Notes under the pieces: generated by a model
The model's database searches: none
The model's input: the letters and a program-made list of their open reading frames with translations, nothing else
What the model was told of the DNA's origin: nothing
Assembly (NCBI RefSeq): GCF_900142845.1
Contig: NZ_FSRU01000002.1
Location: forward strand, 1,426,001 to 1,490,000
DNA: 64,000 nucleotides
Direction of reading: 5' to 3'
Source: Paraburkholderia phenazinium
GTDB lineage: Bacteria; Pseudomonadota; Gammaproteobacteria; Burkholderiales; Burkholderiaceae
Made by a program: the position numbers and the translations under genes
Part shown: positions 38,603 through 49,292 of the stretch, piece by piece
Layout: every line of letters starts with the position of its first letter
Numbering within the stretch: the first letter of the stretch is position 1

Positions 38603-39940
38603 TCAGCCTTTGTCCGCGTAAGGGTTCGTCGACGATCTGAACTCTATGCGCAATGGAGTCCCGGTCAGGCCGAAAGTTTCCCTAAAGCGGTTTTCGAGGT
38701 AGCGTTTGTACGTTTCCGTGATCGCGTCGAGCGCGTTGCCGTGGATCACAATGATCGGTGGGTTCTGCCCCCCCTGGTGGGCGTAACGCAGTTTCGGACG
38801 CACCGGACCGCGGCGGCGCGGCTGCTGGAATTCGACCGCCTCGATCAGTGCGCGCGTGAGCTTCGGCGTCGGCAGCTTGGACATCGCAGCCGCATACGCC
38901 TCGTCCACCGAGCGCATCAGTGGGCCAATCCCCGTCTTTTCGGCCGCCGAAATAAAGTGAGATTTGGCGAAGTCGAGAAATTTTAGTTTGCGCTCGATAT
39001 CCGCCTTGGTGCGCTCGCGCACATGCGAGTCGAGCCCGTCCCATTTGTTTACGCCAACCACTAGCGCGCGGCCCTGTTCGACCACGAAACCGGCGATGTG
39101 GGCGTCCTGATCGGAAATGTCCTGACGGGCATCGAGCAGCAGGATCACGACGTTCGCATCCGAGATGGACTGCAGCGTTTTCACGACCGAGAACTTCTCG
39201 ATCGCCTCGAACACTTTGCCGCGACGGCGCAGGCCGGCCGTGTCGATCAGCGTGTAGGGCTTGCCCTGGCGCTCGAAGTCGACATAGATCGAGTCGCGCG
39301 TGGTGCCCGGCATATCGAACGCGATCACGCGCTCCTCGCCGACCAGCGCGTTGATCAGCGTCGACTTGCCGACGTTCGGACGCCCCACGATGGCGATCTT
39401 GATGCCGTGCGCGGCCTTCTCTTCGTCGCTCTCTTCCGGCTGACCGGCATACGCGACTTCCAGCGCCTCGTTGATCATGTCCGTCACGCCGTCGCCGTGC
39501 GCCGCCGAAATGGCGCGCGGGTCGCCGAGACCGAGTTCGTAGAAGTCCGCGGCGACCGCGCTGTACTTCATCCCCTCGGCCTTGTTGACGACGAGGAAAA
39601 TCGGCCGGCCGGTCTTGCGCAGATAATCGGCGATCGACTTGTCTTGCGGTGCGAGACCGTTACGGCCGTCGACGATGAACACGACAATGTCCGACTCCTC
39701 GACCGCCTGGCGGGTCTGGCGCGCCATCTCGTGGAGGATGCCGTCTTTGGCGACCGGCTCGAAACCGCCGGTGTCCACGACGAGGTAAGGACGTTCGCCG
39801 GCCCGGCCCTCGCCGTAGTGACGATCGCGCGTCAGGCCCGGCAGGTCGGCAACGAGCGCATCACGCGAGCGCGTGAGGCGGTTGAATAGCGTGGATTTCC
39901 CCACATTGGGGCGCCCCACAAGGGCAATTACGGGTTTCAT
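38603..39940 (-). CDS. der: Ribosome-assembly GTPase Der (EngA)
   Basis: A 445-residue double GTPase required for 50S assembly. Two G domains each show the P-loop [10 protein letters not shown] (first near residue 8, second near ~185), with DTGGF and [20 protein letters not shown] as the two G3 regions and NKAEG / NKWDG as G4. A C-terminal KH-like domain follows ([12 protein letters not shown] region). The start is [17 protein letters not shown] (complement at 39938-39940). The terminator of the bamB operon lies 400 bases upstream, so der probably has its own promoter. Confidence 0.97.
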   Translation of the reverse strand: MKPVIALVGRPNVGKSTLFNRLTRSRDALVADLPGLTRDRHYGEGRAGERPYLVVDTGGFEPVAKDGILHEMARQTRQAVEESDIVVFIVDGRNGLAPQDKSIADYLRKTGRPIFLVVNKAEGMKYSAVAADFYELGLGDPRAISAAHGDGVTDMINEALEVAYAGQPEESDEEKAAHGIKIAIVGRPNVGKSTLINALVGEERVIAFDMPGTTRDSIYVDFERQGKPYTLIDTAGLRRRGKVFEAIEKFSVVKTLQSISDANVVILLLDARQDISDQDAHIAGFVVEQGRALVVGVNKWDGLDSHVRERTKADIERKLKFLDFAKSHFISAAEKTGIGPLMRSVDEAYAAAMSKLPTPKLTRALIEAVEFQQPRRRGPVRPKLRYAHQGGQNPPIIVIHGNALDAITETYKRYLENRFRETFGLTGTPLRIEFRSSTNPYADKG

Positions 39941-40404
39941 CAGATGTTGTTCACGGTGAAACGCGAGGTCGAAATCGACCACCCCGCGCACGACGCCATG
40001 CGGCCGCGTCGCGGCTGCGTTTGACGCAAATTATCACGAATTCGGCCGGCCCCGGATGTGCGGCATCTATGCTCATCCAGGCGGACGTTGGGTTGGCTGT
40101 ATGGGTGGCGCAACGATGCGCCGCCGGGTTGCAGGTTGCGGACGCGCTTCGCTCCCGCCTCTGCGGCAAGCGTGTGCCGCCGCAACGAACCAGGCAGACG
40201 GTGACGCGGACCGTCGTGGGTTCAACTGCCGGACCAGCCAGGCCGGCAATCCATGTTGTGTTTCTTCTACTTGACGATGGCCCGGCACCCGGTGGATCGG
40301 GCCGCTCGGGCACTGCAACACCCCCTGCGGAGCGCTGCGGCAAAAACGCGCGCGGCCGGCTAAGCCGGCCTGCGCGTCCTGCAGCGTAAGCCTCTGCGCC
40401 GCGC
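39941..40404. other. 464-base intergenic region between bamB and der
   Basis: This is the only gene-free stretch above 300 bases. Its right end (40342-40378) holds the bamB-operon terminator. A 122-codon plus-strand open frame (40021-40389) has no recognisable domain and is Arg/Pro/Ala-biased, so it is not called. A weak GATAAT on the minus strand near 40029-40034 could belong to a der promoter. A small hairpin is at about 40104-40125. I see nothing else. Confidence 0.6.
40342..40378 (-). terminator. Terminator of the hisS-yfgM-bamB transcript
   Basis: On the minus strand a GC-rich stem (ACGCGCAGGCCGGC ... GCCGGCCGCGCGCG, small loop) is followed by TTTTT. It lies 27 bases beyond the bamB stop. 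Confidence 0.8.
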
Positions 40405-41550
40405 TTAGCGCGGACGGAAGCCGTACAGATCGCCGTCGTGCGTCTGCACCACCAGCGTTTCACCCGCCAGTACCGGCGCCGCGGTAATCGCGCTGCCGTC
40501 GGTCGGCATCCGCGCGACGAACGTGCCGTCGTCACGCGACAGGAAATGCACAAAGCCCTGGTAATCGCCCAACACAGCAGCGTGACCCAGCAGGAACGGC
40601 ACGCTGACTTCGCGATTCTTCAGCTTGTCGTTGGTCCACAGCGCGTTGCCGTTGGTCGCGTCGAACGCGTTCACCACCGACCAGTCGTCGCCGCCCACCA
40701 CCGTGTTTTCATCCTGAGCCAGACCCGTCGTGCTCGAGAACGCCTTCTCCCACAGCGGACGGCCCGAGTTCGCATCGAAGCAGCCAAGCTGCCCCTGGAA
40801 GGTCACCGCGCAGGTCTCGGCGCCGACCAGCGTCGGCGGGCCGGTCACGTCATTGATCCGCTCGACTTCGGTCACGCCCTTCGGATACGACACAGGGGTT
40901 TCCCAGAAGCTGTCGCCGGTCTGCACGTTGATCGCCGCGAAGCTGCCGCCCGGGAAGCCGGCCAGCACCGCCGCCGCGCCCGCGAACGTCATGCCCGACG
41001 ACACGCGCAGATTCAGCGGCACCGCGCGATTGCGGTACACCCACTTCTGCTCGCCGGTTTGCGCGTTGAAGGCGGTAATCTGACCGTCGACCGTGCGCAC
41101 GATCACGTAGCCGTTACCCACCAGCGGCGGCGAAATGATTTCGCCAGGCGCCGTGTTCTTCCACAGCACCTTGCCGTCCTCACCGAGTACGTAGACCTCG
41201 CCCTTGAGGCCGCCGACCGCGGTCAGCGTGCCGTCGCTACCGACGCCGGCGGACAGGTCGCTGCCGACCTTGATGCGCCAGATGTCCTTGCCGGTCTGCG
41301 CGTCGATCTTCGCGACCGAGCCGTTCGCGCCCGCGGCGTACACCACATTGCCCACCGCCACCGGCGAGAACAGGTAACGCCCTGCCTTACCGACGCTGGA
41401 CTTCCAGGCCTGCTGCACGTTCAGCACGGGTTTGAACTCGGTGAGCGGCGTCGGCACGCGGCGCTCGTCCTTCGTGGATGAGCAAGCCGTCAGCACCAGG
41501 ACGGTCATCGCACAGGCAACGGGCACAGCGTAGCGTTTCAGCAGATTCAT
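40405..41550 (-). CDS. bamB: Outer-membrane assembly lipoprotein BamB
   Basis: A 381-residue PQQ-type beta-propeller lipoprotein of the BAM complex, which inserts beta-barrels into the outer membrane. The lipobox is TVLVLTACSS (Cys ~20). Repeating blades carry A-x-x-x-x-G-x-x-W patterns such as ALWTNDKLKNREVSVPFLLG and IDAQTGKDIWRIKVG. The start at MNLLKRYAVP is preferred to an ATG five codons upstream. It is downstream of yfgM, the normal arrangement, with a terminator after it. Confidence 0.96.
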   Translation of the reverse strand: MNLLKRYAVPVACAMTVLVLTACSSTKDERRVPTPLTEFKPVLNVQQAWKSSVGKAGRYLFSPVAVGNVVYAAGANGSVAKIDAQTGKDIWRIKVGSDLSAGVGSDGTLTAVGGLKGEVYVLGEDGKVLWKNTAPGEIISPPLVGNGYVIVRTVDGQITAFNAQTGEQKWVYRNRAVPLNLRVSSGMTFAGAAAVLAGFPGGSFAAINVQTGDSFWETPVSYPKGVTEVERINDVTGPPTLVGAETCAVTFQGQLGCFDANSGRPLWEKAFSSTTGLAQDENTVVGGDDWSVVNAFDATNGNALWTNDKLKNREVSVPFLLGHAAVLGDYQGFVHFLSRDDGTFVARMPTDGSAITAAPVLAGETLVVQTHDGDLYGFRPR

Positions 41551-41610
41551 CGGTTGACGTTGCATTTAGGGAGATTAATCAAATGGGACGGGTCGGGCGT
41601 CGTGCGACGC

Positions 41611-42240
41611 TCAACCGCCCAGCGCGTCCAGCTTGAACTGGATCAACTGGCGCGTGGATGTATCGGTCTTCGACAGCGAATCGAGCGCGAGCTGATAGGC
41701 CGCACGTGCATCGGCACGCTTGCCTTCGGCTGCGAGCAGATCGCCGCGGCCGTTTGCCACTACGCCCTTGAAAGCATCGGATTGCGGCTCGGCCAGCAGC
41801 GCGAGACCCTGGTCGTAAGCCTTGTCGTCGAGCAGCAGCGAGGCAAGACGCACCTTCGCGATCTGCTTGAATTCGTCGTCCTTGGCGTGATCGATCGCCC
41901 ATTGCAACTGGGTCTTCGCACCGGCTTCGTCGCCGGCCGCGTAGAGCGCCTTCGCTGCAAGCAACGCCGTCATCTGCGCATACGCGGTGCCGCCGAACTT
42001 GTCTTCCATGTCGCCGGCGACGCGGGCCACCATGGCCTTGTCGTTGCCGTTCACCGACTGCTGCACCTGGTCGAACAGCACGGCGGCTTCTGCCGCCTGG
42101 TGCCGCTGCCAGTAATTCCAGCCGTTCCAGCCCGCGGACGCGAGCAGCGCCACCAGCACGATCCACGTCGTGGAATTGCCCCACTGGGCCCACCAGGCCT
42201 TCAGACCTTCAATTGATTCTTGTTCGTCGTGGTAACTCAT
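41611..42240 (-). CDS. yfgM: YfgM-type ancillary SecYEG translocon subunit
   Basis: A 209-residue protein with one N-terminal membrane helix (TTWIVLVALLASAGWNGWNY, residues ~23-42) and a periplasmic TPR-like helical domain (AKTQLQWAIDHAKDDEFKQI; RVASLLLDDKAYDQG-like repeats). YfgM links SecYEG to periplasmic chaperones in E. coli. The order hisS-yfgM-bamB is the conserved one, supporting the name. Confidence 0.92.
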   Translation of the reverse strand: MSYHDEQESIEGLKAWWAQWGNSTTWIVLVALLASAGWNGWNYWQRHQAAEAAVLFDQVQQSVNGNDKAMVARVAGDMEDKFGGTAYAQMTALLAAKALYAAGDEAGAKTQLQWAIDHAKDDEFKQIAKVRLASLLLDDKAYDQGLALLAEPQSDAFKGVVANGRGDLLAAEGKRADARAAYQLALDSLSKTDTSTRQLIQFKLDALGG

Positions 42241-42306
42241 CGCCAGGCGATTCCTTCTCTTTTATTACCTTGTATGGGTCGAACCGCATGGTCGACGCCC
42301 GTGCAA

Positions 42307-43647
42307 TCAGTCGTCGCCGTCTTCGGCGGATGCAACCATCGCATTGATTAGAAATTCGGTCAAGTCTTCGGCCGGCACGTTCTGTTGCTCGTTCTTACCA
42401 CCGTTCTGGCTGGTGTCGCGCAGCGGCTTCACGCCGACCGTACCGTTGGCGATCTCGTCTTCGCCGAGGATCACCGCAAAGGCCGCGCCGCTTGCATCGG
42501 CCCGCTTCATCTGCGACTTGAAGCTCGCCGTCTGGCCGTCGGCGCTGCAATGCAGGATCACGTCAAGACCGGTATCGCGCAGACGCTCGCCAATGATGAA
42601 GGCCTGCTCGCGCGCCGCGTCGCCCTGGTGAACCAGGTAGACGTCGCAACCTTCCTCTTCCGGCACGAGGTTCTCTTCCTTCAGCAGTTCGAGGATGCGC
42701 TCGACACCCATCGCCCAGCCGCACGCCGCCGTCGGCTTGCCGCCCAGTTGCTCGATCAGCGGGTCGTAACGGCCGCCGGCCGCCACCGTGCCTTGCGCGC
42801 CAAGCTTGTCCGTCACCCATTCGAACACAGTCTGATTGTAATAATCGAGACCGCGCACGAGACGCGGATTGATCTTGAACGGCAGGTTGTTCGCCTTCAA
42901 CAGACGCTGCAATCCCTCGAAATGCGCACGCGATGCCTCGCCCAGGAAATCGATCAGCTTCGGCGCGTTCTGCGCGATCTCCTGCAGTGCCGGGTTCTTC
43001 GTATCCAGCACGCGCAGCGGGTTCGTGTAGAGACGGCGCTTCGCGTCTTCGTCGAGCACGTCCATGTGCTTTTCCAGATACGCGATCAGTTCGACCCGGT
43101 GCGCCGCGCGTTCTTCCACGAGACCCAGCGAATTGATCTCGAGGCGAATTCCGGTCAAGCCGAGGTCGTCCCACAAACGCTGACACATCATGATGATTTC
43201 AGCGTCGGCGTCCGGCCCGGCAAAACCCAGCGCCTCGACACCTACCTGATGGAACTGGCGATAACGGCCGCGCTGCGGGCGCTCGTGACGGAACATCGGA
43301 CCGATGTACCACAGGCGCTTTGGACCGTCGTACAGCATGTTGTGTTCAATCGAAGCGCGCACCACGGCAGCGGTGTTCTCCGGACGCATGGTCAGGTTTT
43401 CGCCGTTCAGCGCGTCGGTAAAGCTGTACATCTCCTTCTCGACGATGTCCGTTACTTCGCCGATACCGCGCGTGAACAGTTGCGTATGCTCGACGATCGG
43501 CGTGCGAATGTTCTGGTATCCGTAAGAACGGAGCATCGACTTGACGGTCGCTTCGAAAAACTCCCACAGCCCTGCTTCCTGCGGGAGGATGTCGTTCATG
43601 CCCTTCACACCGGACAATTTCTCGAGCTTTTTCTTCTGTTCAGTCAT
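42307..43647 (-). CDS. hisS: Histidyl-tRNA synthetase
   Basis: A 446-residue class II synthetase. Motif regions are [19 protein letters not shown] (N-terminus), motif 2 [35 protein letters not shown] and [20 protein letters not shown], followed by the C-terminal anticodon-binding domain (~residues 345-430). It charges tRNA-His. It lies 20 bases after ispG and upstream of yfgM on the same strand. Confidence 0.98.
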   Translation of the reverse strand: MTEQKKKLEKLSGVKGMNDILPQEAGLWEFFEATVKSMLRSYGYQNIRTPIVEHTQLFTRGIGEVTDIVEKEMYSFTDALNGENLTMRPENTAAVVRASIEHNMLYDGPKRLWYIGPMFRHERPQRGRYRQFHQVGVEALGFAGPDADAEIIMMCQRLWDDLGLTGIRLEINSLGLVEERAAHRVELIAYLEKHMDVLDEDAKRRLYTNPLRVLDTKNPALQEIAQNAPKLIDFLGEASRAHFEGLQRLLKANNLPFKINPRLVRGLDYYNQTVFEWVTDKLGAQGTVAAGGRYDPLIEQLGGKPTAACGWAMGVERILELLKEENLVPEEEGCDVYLVHQGDAAREQAFIIGERLRDTGLDVILHCSADGQTASFKSQMKRADASGAAFAVILGEDEIANGTVGVKPLRDTSQNGGKNEQQNVPAEDLTEFLINAMVASAEDGDD

Positions 43648-43667
43648 CTGTGTTCGCTTGATACTTC

Positions 43668-44996
43668 TCAGTTGAGCGCGCTCGCGCGGCCATAAGTGCG
43701 CTCGACGTAGTCGCTCACGATTTGCTGGAATTCTTCGGCGATATGCTCACCGCGCAGCGTCTTGACCTTCTCGCCGTCGATGAACACCGGCGCGGCCGGA
43801 TTCTCGCCGGAACCCGGCAGGCTGATGCCGATGTTGGCCTGCTTCGATTCGCCCGGACCGTTGACGATGCAGCCCATCACGGCGACGTGCATTTTCTCGA
43901 CGCCGGGATACTGGTCGCGCCACACCGGCATCTGCGTGCGCAGATAGGTCTGGATCTGCGATGCGAGTTCCTGGAACAGCGTGCTGGTGGTGCGGCCGCA
44001 ACCCGGACAGGCGATCACCATCGGGGTGAACGAACGCAGACCCATGGTCTGCAGGATTTCCTGACCGACGATCACTTCGCCGGTACGCGGGCCACCCGGC
44101 TCCGGCGTGAGCGAGATGCGAATCGTGTCGCCGATGCCCTGTTGCAGCAACACCGAGAGCGCCGCCGTCGACGCCACGATGCCCTTCGAACCCATGCCCG
44201 CCTCGGTCAGCCCGAGGTGCAGCGCGAATTCGCAGCGGCGCGCGAGTTCGCGGTACACGGCGATCAGGTCCTGCACGCCGCTCACCTTGCACGACAGGAT
44301 GATCTTGTCGCGGCCGAGGCCCAGTTCCACCGCCCGTTCGGCCGAGCCGATCGCCGACTGGATCAGCGCTTCGTACATCACGCTCTGCGCTTCCCACGGC
44401 GTGGAACGTGCGGCGTTTTCGTCCATCATCTTCGCGAGCAGATCCTGGTCGAGACTGCCCCAGTTGACGCCGATACGCACCGGCTTGTCGTACTGGATCG
44501 CGGCTTCGATCATCTGGGCGAACTGCGTATCGCGCTTGGCGCCATGGCCGACGTTGCCCGGGTTGATCCGGTACTTCGACAGCGCTTCCGCGCACGCGGG
44601 GTAGTCGCGCAGCAGCAGGTGGCCGTTGTAGTGAAAATCGCCCACGAGCGGCACCGACACGCCCATGCGGTCGAGCTGGTCGCGCACCGCCGGCACGGCC
44701 GCCGCGGCCTCCGGCGTGTTGACGGTGATACGCACCAGTTCCGAACCCGCCTGGGCGAGTTCCTTGACCTGGATGGCCGTACCGATCGCATCCGCGGTAT
44801 CGGTGTTGGTCATCGACTGCACGCGCACCGGCGCGTCGCCGCCGATCGTCACCAGGTTGCCTCCCCAACGGACGTCCACGGCGTGCGAAACACGACGCGG
44901 GGCCTGGCCGCCGAAAACCGGCTCGTTCGAACAAATCTGACTGGCAGACTGAATGCTGGATTGGGATTGAGCTTCGGAGTGCATCGAAAAACCCAT
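43668..44996 (-). CDS. ispG: 4-hydroxy-3-methylbut-2-en-1-yl diphosphate synthase
   Basis: A 442-residue iron-sulfur enzyme of the MEP isoprenoid pathway. The TIM-barrel part includes [20 protein letters not shown] and the C-terminal cluster domain has the cysteine motifs [10 protein letters not shown] and [13 protein letters not shown]. The length (~440) is that of the two-domain proteobacterial form with an insertion in the barrel. ATG at 44994-44996 is used; a second ATG four codons later is possible. Confidence 0.97.
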   Translation of the reverse strand: MGFSMHSEAQSQSSIQSASQICSNEPVFGGQAPRRVSHAVDVRWGGNLVTIGGDAPVRVQSMTNTDTADAIGTAIQVKELAQAGSELVRITVNTPEAAAAVPAVRDQLDRMGVSVPLVGDFHYNGHLLLRDYPACAEALSKYRINPGNVGHGAKRDTQFAQMIEAAIQYDKPVRIGVNWGSLDQDLLAKMMDENAARSTPWEAQSVMYEALIQSAIGSAERAVELGLGRDKIILSCKVSGVQDLIAVYRELARRCEFALHLGLTEAGMGSKGIVASTAALSVLLQQGIGDTIRISLTPEPGGPRTGEVIVGQEILQTMGLRSFTPMVIACPGCGRTTSTLFQELASQIQTYLRTQMPVWRDQYPGVEKMHVAVMGCIVNGPGESKQANIGISLPGSGENPAAPVFIDGEKVKTLRGEHIAEEFQQIVSDYVERTYGRASALN

Positions 44997-45080
44997 TTAC
45001 GCCGCATGCGCCGCGCTACGCGCATGCCGCACGAATTGAAAAAGCGCCGCGCCCCGCCTGGGGCCGCGACGCATACCGTA

Positions 45081-46235
45081 TCAAGGCAGCGTCAAACGCG
45101 CCACATTGCCCTTGGCGGACGAATACTTCGCCGGGTCGACCGGTTGGCCGTCGAGCGTCATCGATTCGAGTCCAGCCTTGTTGCCCACCGTGACCTTGAA
45201 AGGACCGACGCCGGACACTTCCTTGCTGTCGCCTGCATGCACGAGGCCGGAGAACACTTCCTTGCCGTCGCTCTGGCGCACGCTGAACCAGCTATCCTGC
45301 GTGACGCGCACCGCCACGATCGACTCGCCCGCCGCAGCCTCGGTTGCGGCCGACGCACCGTTGGCCGTCGTCGCCACGATCGGCGCACTGGCAGCCTTCA
45401 TCGCGGCTGTCTGCGCCGTTGTTTGCGCATTTGCTTGCGCAGTTGCCTGAGACGCTGCCTTCGGCGCAGCCACGACCGGCGCTGCCGAACTCGCCACATC
45501 GGCCGTCGGCAACGGAGCCGGCAGTTGTGCAGCCGATGCGGCGTTATCCGTCGCCGCCTGCCCTTCATCCGGCGCCGATGCGGCAGGTGCCGCTTCATCC
45601 GCCACGGCTTCGGAGCCGCCCGTCTGTCCCTGCGCCACCGCGCCCGACGCGCCGCTCGCGTTGCCCGCAGCGCCATTGGCGCTTGCCCGCAAACGCGCCA
45701 GCCACGCCGACGAATCGCCGCCGTTGGTATGCCACATGCCCAACGCGATCACCGCGACGATCACCGCAGCGATCCCCCACAGCCACGACCGATGCTTCTG
45801 ACCACCGCTGCCGCCCAGCGACAACGACACACGTCCGCGCGGCAGGTCCTTGCCCGACGAAGCCGGCATCGACAGATCCGGTTCCGGCACGCCTTTTTCG
45901 CGACGCATGGCCTGGGTAAACGGCGCCGGATCGGCGCCGAGCATCTTGGCATAGCTGCGCACCACGCCGAGCGCAAAGGTCGTGTCCGGCAACTGGCTGA
46001 TGTCGCCCGCCTCGAGCGCACGCAGCTTGGCCGACGACACCTTCAGCCGGGCCGACACGTCGTCGATCGACCAGTTTTTCGATTCGCGGAGTTGCGTCAG
46101 TCGCGCCCCCACCGCCATCAGCGAGTCCAACCCCGCCTGCACAGCAGGCTGCACCACAGCCCGTGCGGCTGCCGGCGCCGGATGGCCTGCGTGGGTCCCT
46201 GTGTCCTGCGGGTGCGGGTGCTGCGGCTCACTCAT
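45081..46235 (-). CDS. rodZ: Cytoskeletal protein RodZ
   Basis: A 384-residue cell-shape protein. An N-terminal Cro-type helix-turn-helix domain (LTQLRESKNWSIDDVSARLK, residues ~45-64) binds MreB in other bacteria; then a basic linker, one membrane helix (WLWGIAAVIVAVIALGMWH), an Ala-rich periplasmic linker (QTTAQTAAMKAASAPIVATT) and the C-terminal beta domain (VRVTQDSWFSVRQSDGKEVF). It lies between rlmN and ispG. A pilW/pilF gene often found on the rlmN side is missing; only ~200 non-coding bases are there. Confidence 0.93.
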   Translation of the reverse strand: MSEPQHPHPQDTGTHAGHPAPAAARAVVQPAVQAGLDSLMAVGARLTQLRESKNWSIDDVSARLKVSSAKLRALEAGDISQLPDTTFALGVVRSYAKMLGADPAPFTQAMRREKGVPEPDLSMPASSGKDLPRGRVSLSLGGSGGQKHRSWLWGIAAVIVAVIALGMWHTNGGDSSAWLARLRASANGAAGNASGASGAVAQGQTGGSEAVADEAAPAASAPDEGQAATDNAASAAQLPAPLPTADVASSAAPVVAAPKAASQATAQANAQTTAQTAAMKAASAPIVATTANGASAATEAAAGESIVAVRVTQDSWFSVRQSDGKEVFSGLVHAGDSKEVSGVGPFKVTVGNKAGLESMTLDGQPVDPAKYSSAKGNVARLTLP

Positions 46236-46442
46236 CCCAAATCCTTTCGCGTCGATTCTTTTTCACGTGCGAACCACTGAGGCGACATGCCTCGAGTCGG
46301 TTACGCAGACCGTTTATAACAAAATGTGCGGCCTCGTGTGCCGCTTCCGATCGCTTCTGCAAACTTTCTTTTCAATACCGTGCTGCACGGCAGGTTTTTT
46401 TGCGCTTCGCCACTTCGCGACCCACACTCCCCGCCACCGTGC

Positions 46443-47594
46443 TCACACTGCGCGGACCTCGATGACCTTGGCCGCCTTACCCGTGCGCTCAGCCAGACGG
46501 GTGCGGTCCTTGACCGCCCCGGCGAGCTGACCGCAAGCCGCGTCGATGTCGTCGCCGCGCGTCTTGCGCACGGTAGTGACGACGCCCGCGTCCATCAACA
46601 CCTGCGCAAACCGCTTGATCTGCTCGTTCTTCGAGCGGATCAGCCCCGATTCCGGGAACGGATTGAACGGAATCAGGTTGAATTTGCACGGCACGTCGCG
46701 CGTCACGGCGAGCAGTTCGCGCGCCTGCGCCTCGCTGTCGTTGACGCCGTCGAGCATGCAGTATTCAAACGTAATGAAATCGCGCGGCGCGACTTTCAGA
46801 TAGCGCTGGCACGCCGCCATCAATTCGCGCAGCGGATACTTCTTGTTGAGCGGCACCAGCATGTCGCGCAACGGATCCGTCGGCGCATGCAGCGACACCG
46901 CGAGCGCCACCGGCAGATCCGCGCCGAGCCGGTCCATCATCGGCACTACGCCCGAGGTGGAGAGCGTGACGCGCCGGCGCGACAGGCCGTACGCGTTGTC
47001 GTCGAGCATCAGGCGCATGGCCGGCACGACTGCGTCGTAATTCAGGAGCGGCTCGCCCATGCCCATCATCACGACGTTCGTGACGACCCGCTCGCCCTTG
47101 CCTTCGCCTCCCACTGCCCGGCCGCCCGCCACGCCAAGCGAGGCGCGCAGCGCAAATTCGGCCATGCGCAGCTGGCCGATGATTTCGCCGGTGGTGAGAT
47201 TGCGTGAGAAACCTTGTTTGCCGGTGGAACAGAACCGGCAGTTGACCGCGCACCCCGCCTGCGACGACACGCACAGCGTGCCCCGCGTTTCTTCCGGGAT
47301 AAAGACGGTTTCAACCGCGTTGCTGTTGCCGACGTCGATCAGCCACTTGCGTGTGCCGTCGGTAGAGATGTGATCGCTGACGATGCCGGGCATCGTCATG
47401 GTTGCACGACCCTTCAACTTTTCGCGCAACGACTTCGCCAGATCGGTCATGCCGTCGAAGTCTGCAGCGTTGTACTGGTGAATCCAGCGCTGCAATTGCT
47501 TGGCGCGAAACGGCTTCTCGCCCAGGCTGTCGCAATAGGCGACGAGCCCCTGGGCGTCGAGATCGAGAAGGTTGACGGTTGGACTGCTCGTCAT
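46443..47594 (-). CDS. rlmN: Dual-specificity 23S rRNA/tRNA adenine C2-methyltransferase RlmN
   Basis: A 383-residue radical-SAM enzyme that methylates A2503 of 23S rRNA and A37 of some tRNAs. The cluster motif is [15 protein letters not shown] (CxxxCxxC), with [20 protein letters not shown] after it and the catalytic C-terminal cysteine in [13 protein letters not shown]. The start at [16 protein letters not shown] (complement at 47592-47594) is favoured over in-frame starts 5 and 15 codons upstream. It follows ndk. Confidence 0.96.
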   Translation of the reverse strand: MTSSPTVNLLDLDAQGLVAYCDSLGEKPFRAKQLQRWIHQYNAADFDGMTDLAKSLREKLKGRATMTMPGIVSDHISTDGTRKWLIDVGNSNAVETVFIPEETRGTLCVSSQAGCAVNCRFCSTGKQGFSRNLTTGEIIGQLRMAEFALRASLGVAGGRAVGGEGKGERVVTNVVMMGMGEPLLNYDAVVPAMRLMLDDNAYGLSRRRVTLSTSGVVPMMDRLGADLPVALAVSLHAPTDPLRDMLVPLNKKYPLRELMAACQRYLKVAPRDFITFEYCMLDGVNDSEAQARELLAVTRDVPCKFNLIPFNPFPESGLIRSKNEQIKRFAQVLMDAGVVTTVRKTRGDDIDAACGQLAGAVKDRTRLAERTGKAAKVIEVRAV

Positions 47595-47705
47595 ATCGAA
47601 TCCTGCCATTTCAGTGCGAGACTTTCGTTCATGCAACAAGCTGCATGAACGCTTGTGCCGTTCGCGCCCGTTCCTGCTGCTTTACCTTACTACTTCGCCG
47701 AGCGA

Positions 47706-48131
47706 TTAGCGCGAGTAAACGTTGACTTCCGGGAAGAAGAACGCGATCTCGACCTTGGCGGTTTCCGGCGCGTCCGAACCGTGCACGGCGTTCGCGTCGA
47801 TGCTGTCTGCGAAGTCAGCGCGGATCGTGCCCTTTTCGGCCTTCTTCGGATCCGTTGCGCCCATCAGGTCGCGATGCTTCAGGATAGCGTTTTCGCCTTC
47901 GAGCGCTTGCACGATCACCGGACCGGAAATCATGAAGTCGACGAGGTCCTTGAAGAACGGACGTGCGGCGTGCACAGCGTAGAACTTCTCTGCGTCAGCG
48001 CGCGACAGATGGACCATGCGAGCTGCGATGATCTTCAGGCCAGCGTTTTCGAAACGGCTGTAGATCTGACCGATCACGTTCTTGGCCACTGCGTCCGGCT
48101 TGATAATCGACAGGGTGCGTTCGATCGCCAT
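47706..48131 (-). CDS. ndk: Nucleoside diphosphate kinase
   Basis: A 141-residue NDK, the normal length, that equilibrates nucleoside tri- and diphosphates through a phosphohistidine. The active-site region is [20 protein letters not shown], with His ~117 as the phosphorylated residue; [20 protein letters not shown] opens the protein. It heads the ndk-rlmN-rodZ-ispG-hisS run. A TACAAT-type -10 lies 47 bases upstream. Confidence 0.98.
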   Translation of the reverse strand: MAIERTLSIIKPDAVAKNVIGQIYSRFENAGLKIIAARMVHLSRADAEKFYAVHAARPFFKDLVDFMISGPVIVQALEGENAILKHRDLMGATDPKKAEKGTIRADFADSIDANAVHGSDAPETAKVEIAFFFPEVNVYSR

Positions 48132-48177
48132 AAAAACTCCAGAAAATTAAGAGGTTACAGATTCAAATGAATCCGCT

Positions 48178-48183
48178 ATTGTA
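48178..48183 (-). promoter_or_regulatory. Candidate -10 of ndk
   Basis: The minus strand reads TACAAT, 47 bases upstream of the ndk ATG. The -35 region (CGCAAT at 17-base spacing) is weak. Confidence 0.4.
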
Positions 48184-48278
48184 GCATGTTCCCATGTATG
48201 ATTGCGATTGAACCCTTACGGCATTGAAAGACTCCAACGATGGGTCTGTATTTGTCTGTAACAGGGCGCCGCCAGGGA

Positions 48279-48306
48279 TTGAAACTCCTTAAGCTAGCTC
48301 TAATCT
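48279..48306 (+). promoter_or_regulatory. Candidate promoter of the Bax-inhibitor-1 gene
   Basis: TTGAAA at 48279-48284 and TAATCT at 48301-48306, 16 bases apart, lie about 100 bases upstream of the ATG at 48405. Confidence 0.45.
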
Positions 48307-48404
48307 TAGGGTTGTACGGTACAGATCAAGCGACTGGCGGCGAACTTGCTGGCCGGCGCTGCATAAACCACGGCGAGTGACTGCGCCTGACGCAAGGAGA
48401 AACC

Positions 48405-49103
48405 ATGAACGACCATCCCTATAGCTTCGGCCGCAACGGTGCGGTCAGCACGGCCGAAACCCGCAACCGCGTGCTACGCAACGTCTACTGGCTGCTGGCG
48501 CTGTCCATGGTGCCGACGGTGCTGGGCGCCTGGGTAGGCGTCGCGACGGGCTTCTCGCTGTTCGCGGCCACCAGCCCGGCCATGAGCATGCTGGCGTTCT
48601 TCGCCATCGCCTTCGGCTTCATGTTCGCCATCCAGCGCACCAAAGACAGCGCGGTCGGCGTGTTCGTGCTGCTCGGCTTCACGTTCTTCATGGGCCTGAT
48701 GCTCTCGCGCATGCTGAGCTTCATCCTCGGCTTTTCGAACGGTCCGTCGCTGATCATGATGGCGTTCGGTGGCACGGGTGTGATCTTCGCCGCGATGGCG
48801 ACCATCGCGACGGTCAGCAAGCGTGACTTCTCGGGCCTCGGCAAGTGGCTGTTCATGGGCGTGATCGTGCTGATCCTCGCCTCGGTCGCCAACATCTTCC
48901 TGCATCTGCCCGCGCTGATGCTGACGGTGTCGGTGCTGGCCATCGTGATCTTCTCGGCCTACATGCTGTTCGACGTGCAGCGCGTCGTGAACGGCGGCGA
49001 GACGAACTACATCACCGCCACGCTGGCCATCTATCTCGACCTGTATAACGTGTTCGTGAACCTGCTGGCGATCCTCGGCATCTTCGGCGGCAACCGCAAC
49101 TAA
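48405..49103 (+). CDS. Bax inhibitor-1 family inner-membrane protein (YccA/YbhL type)
   Basis: A 232-residue membrane protein with about seven hydrophobic helices, in the Bax-inhibitor-1/TMBIM family. The N-terminus NAETRNRVLRN-like segment precedes VYWLLALSMVPTVLGAWVGV; the end IYLDLYNVFVNLLAILGIFG is the family's hallmark. In E. coli YccA interacts with and modulates FtsH; the family can conduct calcium. The exact role here is not shown. A strong AAGGAG site precedes the ATG, and a bidirectional terminator follows ~100 bases after the stop. Confidence 0.93.
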   Translation: MNDHPYSFGRNGAVSTAETRNRVLRNVYWLLALSMVPTVLGAWVGVATGFSLFAATSPAMSMLAFFAIAFGFMFAIQRTKDSAVGVFVLLGFTFFMGLMLSRMLSFILGFSNGPSLIMMAFGGTGVIFAAMATIATVSKRDFSGLGKWLFMGVIVLILASVANIFLHLPALMLTVSVLAIVIFSAYMLFDVQRVVNGGETNYITATLAIYLDLYNVFVNLLAILGIFGGNRN

Positions 49104-49202
49104 GATTGCCCGCTGACGGCGCGGGCCCGCGTGTACAACGGCCCGCAGATCCGAAGCGGTATTGGCGGTAACAAGCGGTAATCGCTTCACCGCAAGCATT
49201 AA

Positions 49203-49243
49203 AAAACGCCCATGACAGCTTTGTTGTCGTGGGCGTTTTCTTT
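49203..49243. terminator. Bidirectional terminator between the Bax-inhibitor-1 and MBL-fold genes
   Basis: A 15-bp stem (49203-49217 with 49225-49239, one mismatch) with A-run and T-run flanks and a 7-base loop sits between the convergent genes. Confidence 0.88.
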
Positions 49244-49292
49244 TGCTCTCGCGGCGGACGCCGCGCGCTCCGGTCAGAAGACGGCAGCTTCC

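Noticed and set aside
40021..40389. 122-codon frame in the bamB-der gap
   Set aside because: It has no family resemblance, biased composition and runs through the terminator hairpin.
43722..46280. 852-codon plus-strand frame antisense to ispG and rodZ
   Set aside because: It is Arg/His-rich and has no recognisable motif, while both genes beneath it are unambiguous.
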